This document shows, piece after piece, positions 31,040 to 36,032 of a DNA stretch of 36,032 nt. The DNA lies in assembly GCA_019633425.1 (NCBI GenBank), contig WSUB01000278.1:1-36032 (forward strand), in the 5' to 3' direction. Below the pieces are notes generated by a model that saw only the letters and a program-made list of their open reading frames with translations, was not told where the DNA came from and searched no databases. Within the stretch, counting starts at the first letter, position 1, and each line of letters opens with the position of its first letter. The stretch comes from Tulasnella sp. 424 (taxonomy: Eukaryota > Basidiomycota > Agaricomycetes > Cantharellales > Tulasnellaceae). A program made the translations under genes and the position numbers.

Positions 31040-31616
31040 CTAAGCAGATTTGGATGACTCAGCAACTTCTAGATGTGGGCGTTCGAATGCTGTCATGCAT
31101 TCTTCCGCCAGAAATAAGGTTTGTACATCAGGAGATGACTCAGATGCAATAGCCCAGTAGACAGCCCTCCCCTGGAAAGAAATTGTCAGCCCAGGTAATA
31201 GCAAATAAGGATATGGGATCACTGTTGAATAGTGGACGTACTTCTGGATCTAACCAAGCTTTATGGTATCTCCCAAGAGGCTTGGTGGGGTCTTCTGAGT
31301 CGCACCACCAAATAAGTTCTCCATGAGCTGGTTGGTATTCTAGGATCGCATCGAGTATGGGGTCAACGGCTAAATCCCCAAGGCGTGTGATGGTTTGGAT
31401 GGTGTCCTGGGGGGTTGAAAGGTCCAGGCGCCTTCGTATGATCTTTTTCTGGCGACAGCATTCGACTTCACGTTTGTGAGAATTCTTGGGAAGTGATGTC
31501 TGAGTCCGCAAGCGAGCTGGTAATGAAGGGCGCAGAAGAGTTGACAATGAAGAGCGCAGAATGGTTGATAATGAAAGGCGAAGACGACGAGGACGAGGGA
31601 AAGTGAATGGAGCCAT
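31040..31616 (-). CDS. Hypothetical protein of 168 residues, two exons
   Basis: Exon 1 is 31616-31242 and exon 2 is 31171-31040, joined in phase 0 across a 70-nt intron (GTACGT...TTCCAG with CTATTACC upstream of the acceptor). The ATG at 31616 is the first in frame. The N-terminal 50 residues are rich in Arg, Leu and Ser and contain an eight-residue repeat (LRLSLSTI / LRSSLSTL / LRPSLPAR) that could act as a targeting or disordered region. The core is acidic and aromatic (AILEYQPAHGELIWWCDSED, GRYHKAWLDPEGRAVYWAIA) and ends in VAESSKSA. No family is recognised. Stop codons flank the frame and no damage is visible, so a working gene is possible. Confidence 0.6.
31494..31580 (-). repeat. 24-nt tandem repeat inside the 168-residue gene
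   Basis: On the minus strand CTGCGCTCTTCATTGTCAAC and CTGCGCCCTTCATTACCAGC follow CGCCTTTCATTATCAACC at 24-nt spacing, giving three imperfect eight-codon repeats. Confidence 0.6.
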
Positions 31617-32819
31617 GGAGGTGATAGAAGGAAAGTGCAGGCTATATGACCTCACAAGATGGTGGTGGATCCTGCCGAGATAAAGAATCGGGTCTTGTTT
31701 CCTGCAGTAAAGGTGAAATAAAGTCAAAGTCCTCTTTGCGGATAGGGCTAAGGAAGGAAAGTGGGCTAGACGTCAAGGGCGTTGAGTAGGCAATTAGTGG
31801 CTAGAGAGTCAGAAATAGTTTTGGATACTCAGGGGCGTCCTGGTGTTGTGGGGAGTGTGCAGGTGGTTCCTAATTTGATCACTTGCATCATTCTCAACCC
31901 TGCCTGGTCTTTTAGTCCTAATCCTGGACAAGGAAGGACCTGATGACAGCAGGGTGGATGAGGGAGCTTGGCGGCCTATGTGAGGGTGACAGTATTGGAA
32001 TTTCTTTTAAAGAGGGGAGGACGGTTATCCGAAGGGAAATTTATTTAATAGTAATCGAACTAATATCTAATTTCGTGCGGACAAGGAGAGGCATGTTTAG
32101 CCGAAACCGCCCAAAGGCGTAAACCACGTGTCATTTTTTTAAAGGTGCAGCGGACCGAGACCGAGGCGCTTATAGTACAATAGATCAAGCAAGGAATTGA
32201 GTGCACAGGTCGAGGAAAAGAAAAAGAAAAAAAAAAACAGAAAAAAGCATTGGGATGGGTGGGTGGGGAAGCGAAGAAGGTAGAATATCTGAACGGCGGG
32301 GGTCAGCGATCCACGCGGGGAAGACAGCAACGGCAGGGTTCTAACGAACCTACGGTGAGGGACAGCGATGCGAGGGGGGAAGAAGTGTAGCGACATCTTC
32401 TCCCTATGTCCCTTGCCTTTAGAGAAAAAGGGTCCCACTTCTATCAGCCAGACGCGAAAACCTCGCAGCCGAAAGAAGACTCTTTCTCTATCAGGTGAAC
32501 AGCAGCAGACATCTGCGGAGCAGCGGTAGCAGATGTGTCAAGATATGGCAGAGATCTGCAGAGCAGCAGCAGCAGATGCTTCGTCCGTGACGATCTTGAT
32601 CGCCTGTTGCCCGCCCGACGTAATTAGACTGGTGTAAACATGTTTAAACCCCAATTATTCTTAAATGTGGGTTTTGCATGGAAAATTAAAACAAACACAG
32701 GTGATTCTCCTAAAGGAAATTGCTCTATTCCCCGTGACCCCAAAATTATATTTAGATAGGAAATGGTACCAGGTCAGGGGGTACATTAAGTTTGCCTTGC
32801 AATCAATTACGATATTCCG
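31617..32819. other. Intergenic with low-complexity tracts
   Basis: Contains an A/G-rich stretch at about 32214-32246 and the paired hairpin repeats at 32506-32579. No gene seen; the frame at 32139-32438 (-) depends on the low-complexity tract. Confidence 0.45.
32506..32579 (+). repeat. Two copies of a 31-nt hairpin-forming repeat
   Basis: CAGACATCTGCGGAGCAGC... (32506-32536) and CAGAGATCTGCAGAGCAGC... (32549-32579) are 43 bp apart and differ at about five positions. The first copy has perfect 8-bp arms, ACATCTGC and GCAGATGT. The second has GATCTGC against GCAGATG. Confidence 0.6.
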
Positions 32820-32951
32820 TTGTGTATTCCGAGAGTGTCCAAGCGCCCGATGACCCTGGTGTTATCATATCCGATCAAGACGGTCATGTCCGTGACTCCC
32901 TGTTTGATTAGCCAACCAATAGCAAGCTCCACGACGGCCATCTCAGCCCAT
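32820..32951 (-). mobile_element. Retroelement RNase H-like domain fragment
   Basis: The minus strand from 32951 reads WAEMAVVELAIGWLIKQGVT then DMTVLIGYDNTRVIG. This resembles the RNase H-like region of basidiomycete retroelements, whose pattern is roughly 'GWAE.VAVELA..WL...G..D..VLIRGDN..VIG'. Upstream, pieces such as KAQWRNFQILDG lie in another frame. Only a scrap remains, in several frames, and the element type (DIRS-like or LTR) cannot be fixed. Confidence 0.4.
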
Positions 32952-35441
32952 CCAGTGTTTCAACCTTTTCCTTTCTGTCCATCCAGGATCTGGAAGTTGC
33001 GCCATTGGGCTTTGAAGCACAAGGCTACCGTGTATGATCATGATCTGGTCTAGTTGAAAAGCCACTCCCCCCCGAATAGGCAGCACCCTGATCATGGTCA
33101 AGAAGCATATTTCGGTGGTAGTGTAAATAGGGTAAGATGCCGTGAACTGTATTGTACGGAATGCATCCATTTTGTGGAGCACTGTGCCACTCCCTCGGAA
33201 CCACGTCACTCCGACCGTTTCAGGGCTTCAACCGTTTCGTATTCCCCATCGCTGCTTTGGGGAATCTATACCTTCAGCTCCCACTAGTAGTTGGATCTTC
33301 ATAACCTAATGATAGATGAAACTGAGAGGTAATATCTAGTACTTCGCCCAGAGGAAAATTCGTCTCACAAGCACTGTTGCCCTGTCGGTTCTGACCTTCT
33401 GCCCTTATTACCAGCTCGTCATAGGAAATGCCTTACAGCAACAGAAGTATCCTGGGCTTTGAGATAATAATATACCTTTTTTGCATAGGCAGACTGTAAT
33501 CGCATCCTGAGATCAGTTCAAAACTTCGCCCAAACTTTTGGCTTTGTCAGCTGCCCGCTACCAAAAACAACAGCTGCCTGACCCTATTGTCATGCCAGAT
33601 CACGACACGCGAAGGGAGGTCATTCTGGCTTGTCTAGGCAGTCTTTGCGCCCACTCACAACATAAACACTTTTCTAATCTAGACAAGTCCGCTACTCGAT
33701 CAGGAGGAGCACGGTGGAGGTTACAGTTGGGCAGGGCTTACTGGGCGCTCATTGAACATGCCGGACTTGCCGCCAAAACACAGGAGCCCAACACCAGTCA
33801 TAACTGAGCCGGAACTTGTATTGGGACTATGTGTCAAGTGGAATAGAGTCGATAGCTTCGAAGTCGGCGTCATGGAGGATTTTAGTTCAATGGAGATGGG
33901 ACCGCTCGGCTCCAACGTGATAGTTCCTGCCGCCCCCGCAGCGGCTGGCCCACCCCAAGTGGGACTCAAAGGGTCAAAAGACGTTATTTAACCTTACAAT
34001 CTTTTTTACTAACGTGCAGGTCGCCAGGTACCTCAGCGTCCAGCAATTCAGCCTCGACTACCTTATTCGTTAAACACCTGTCAGGGAAGGTTACCCCAAT
34101 CACAGGTGTCCGTCCCTCAGACGTCATTGGTGGCCTTTAAAAGAAGGACGAAGAAGGGATTCTGGTGGGCCGGTAGAGTTTAATTTATTCCAGGAAAATA
34201 TCAGAAGGGCCGCAGATCAACATTGCTCCCCAATCGCTCGGGGGAAGTCAGAACCTTGGCTCAGGATCGCCATCGGGATTCGCCGTGTTCCGTTTGCAGA
34301 CATTCCGCCCGCTTATGAACCCTTATTTGTCCTATCCTAGTTTATCATTATTATTAGAATTAGACTTCCTTTCATTTAATCTACTTACTTCCAGATATTC
34401 GGAGCACTCTGTCAGGTGTCCTTATTCTTTGGTGCCTTGACTCGCCTGGGGGCGAGCCTTCAGAGTCGCCACAGAATATGTCCTGTTTTGGCTGCGGAGT
34501 GAACCTACTATGCCCGAAGTTACGAGTTCCGCACTATTCAAATTAATGAACGTAGCTTTAGGGGGGCCAAAGTCGGCGTGTTGATCACACGTCAAGCTTT
34601 TTCAGGGTTTACTTAGAAAAGGTACCTTCTGCCGATGCTAAGGATCGGCCGACTATTAGGCTACGCCCCAATGAAAACAAAAATCTACTGAACCATACGC
34701 TTATGAGGGACTCAGCAGACGCCTCGATTAGGTCTTAAATCTTTTTTTGTTCAGCCCAGTGACACAAGCCAAAATTCTTGGCACAGCGACTGGTAATCTG
34801 CCGAGCAACACGCATGCTCGGTGGGAGAAGCATTTCTACCCCAGGATAAGATCTCGTTCATATAATCATATTCTCGTCGGAATACTTTGGTAGCTCCGAT
34901 ATTCATTGTGCGGACCTTAAACGCTTGCGATTTGGGACCGCCCTGACTTCCGCCCACATCCCGATATGGTCCACGTGTACGTTTTCCCCCCTGATATTCT
35001 GGCTTACCGGAAGAAGGTTACCTCGAAAAGCACCCACCTCACCGCTCACAGCTCCTCACTAGCGAATCAGGCTCCAGATCACCATTTCCGCTTGGGTTGT
35101 TTGACGTGTTGCGGTTGCCCTTGTATATGTTCAGAGAGTCCTAAATTGGAAAGGAAAATTTAAACAAATAAAAACTGAACTGCTACTGATGTCTTGATTG
35201 GAAGTGGATCAGCGCGATATCTCGGCTGTCAAAGGGCTCAGCCCTCAGGGTCTTGTCACCCTGCACACAGCCCATCTCACGACGTTTGAAATCGAACACG
35301 GACGGCAACCGCCCGAAAGGATTCGGAGTGACAACCTTACTGTATATAAGTAGCGTTGTGCTACAACCTCCGATATTATTCATATGGACCGAAACACTGG
35401 ACACATCTTTTTGATCCAAAATCTCTGACACATTCATCGAG
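32952..35441. other. Long stretch without a supported gene
   Basis: Open frames at 33538-33807, 33752-33991, 34751-34957 and 35183-35437 have no family likeness or splice support. TGTCAGG occurs at 34079 and 34410, which recalls an LTR start, but no matching second LTR or target duplication was found. Confidence 0.4.
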
Positions 35442-35612
35442 TCCGCCTATGACTCTAAGCTCTGCCTACGATTCTGAAGTCCGCCCACAACTCTCAGCTT
35501 TGCCTACGACTCAGAGGTTTGACTACGATCCTGAGCCCTGCCTATGATCCTGAGCTCCGCCTACGATCCTGAGCTCCACCAACAACGCTGAGGCCCGTCT
35601 ACAGTTCTGCGA
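35442..35612 (+). repeat. 19-bp minisatellite, eight to nine units
   Basis: Consensus TCCGCCTACGATCCTGAGC. Units start at 35442, 35461, 35480, 35499, 35518, 35537, 35556 and 35575, with a degenerate ninth from 35594. The period is not a multiple of three, so the repeat is not coding. Units 5-7 are closest to the consensus; the edges have diverged most. Confidence 0.85.
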
Positions 35613-36032
35613 TTCTGAGCCAGATGCCTCGAGCTTTGGAACATTAGGATCCCCATAACGCCGCCTCCCTCAGCTTATTGAAACGGGCTTCACAACCTTA
35701 ATAATGATGAAAGTTGATCAAATCTCAACATATGTGAAAGCCGGGTTTGCCATCCCTGAGCAGTGCAGATCTCGAACGGAGTAGCTAATACTAACAGTAC
35801 TTATTACCGATCCTCTCCCCCAGCGGCTTGGGCGAAGTCAAAGTACAGGGGGAAGGTGGGCGGAAGACAGAAAAATCGACAATTTATGCAACGGTGGAAA
35901 GATGCAACAGTGAAAAACACGTTGGAAGAAGAATTGGCGATTGTGGGGAGGTGGGTGAGGTGGGGGAGGCGGGGAAGGCATGTCAGTGACAGAAAAAGCG
36001 GGAGAAGCTGAGGAAATGAGAATGAGGTCATT
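35613..36032. other. Window end, no gene supported
   Basis: Purine-rich towards the end. The frames 35763-36011 (+) and 35804-36031 (-) mirror each other and show no family likeness. Confidence 0.4.

Noticed and set aside
34079..34481. Solo LTR starting TGTCAGG with a TTTAAAAG TATA-like motif at about 34137
   Set aside because: No second LTR, no clear target duplication and no defined end; TGTCAGG also occurs at 34410.
1..36032. CRISPR array, bacterial operon or rRNA genes
   Set aside because: The sequence is fungal with spliced genes; no regular spacer array or rRNA-like segment was seen.

Overview
The window looks like a gene-poor, repeat-rich accessory region from a basidiomycete, most likely an Agaricomycete (mushroom-forming fungus). 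Genes are split by short introns (46-119 nt) with GT...AG ends. DUF6535 membrane proteins, which I know as an Agaricomycete family, occur in tandem. Decayed 1,3-beta-glucan synthase and LINE sequences also fit a filamentous fungal genome. These assignments rest on remembered family motifs; no search was run.

Positions 1-15.7 kb hold a tandem array of a divergent two-gene unit. Each unit has a DUF6535 membrane-protein gene on the minus strand and, about 1 kb away head to head, a nucleotide-sugar transporter (SLC35A / UDP-galactose transporter type) on the plus strand. Unit 1 starts at the window edge with only DUF6535 exon 1 (1-97) plus transporter copy 1 (1089-2803). Unit 2 has a frame-broken DUF6535 gene (3503-5936) and transporter copy 2 (6925-8702). 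Unit 3 has an apparently intact four-exon, 754-residue DUF6535 gene (10439-12862) and transporter copy 3 (14045-15724). All three transporters are pseudogenes, and copies 1 and 2 break at the same place. An 889-bp element with terminal inverted repeats and a 10-bp target duplication (8980-9868) sits in the 3' spacer of transporter copy 2. The matching spacer after copy 1 keeps the empty site.

From 15.7 to 22.2 kb there is one neat two-exon gene for a 283-residue protein with a basic tail (17009-17911), several kilobases without recognisable genes, and a rearranged LINE-type retrotransposon relic (20578-21960).

From 22.26 to 25.21 kb lies the most unusual object: a segment of about 2.95 kb bounded by roughly 67-bp inverted repeats. 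It carries one minus-strand gene that assembles cleanly from five exons into a 433-residue protein of no family I recognise. Further nested inverted and direct repeats lie at its right end and just beyond.

From 25.2 to 30.1 kb the minus strand holds relics: a degenerate repeat tract, a PH-like protein fragment with a frameshift, and an internal piece of 1,3-beta-glucan synthase broken by many frameshifts. From 30.1 to 36 kb there is an intact two-exon gene for 168 residues (31040-31616), a retroelement RNase H-like scrap, a pair of hairpin repeats and a 19-bp minisatellite. The only genes I would call possibly functional are the 754-residue DUF6535 gene, the 283-residue gene, the 433-residue gene in the inverted-repeat element and the 168-residue gene.
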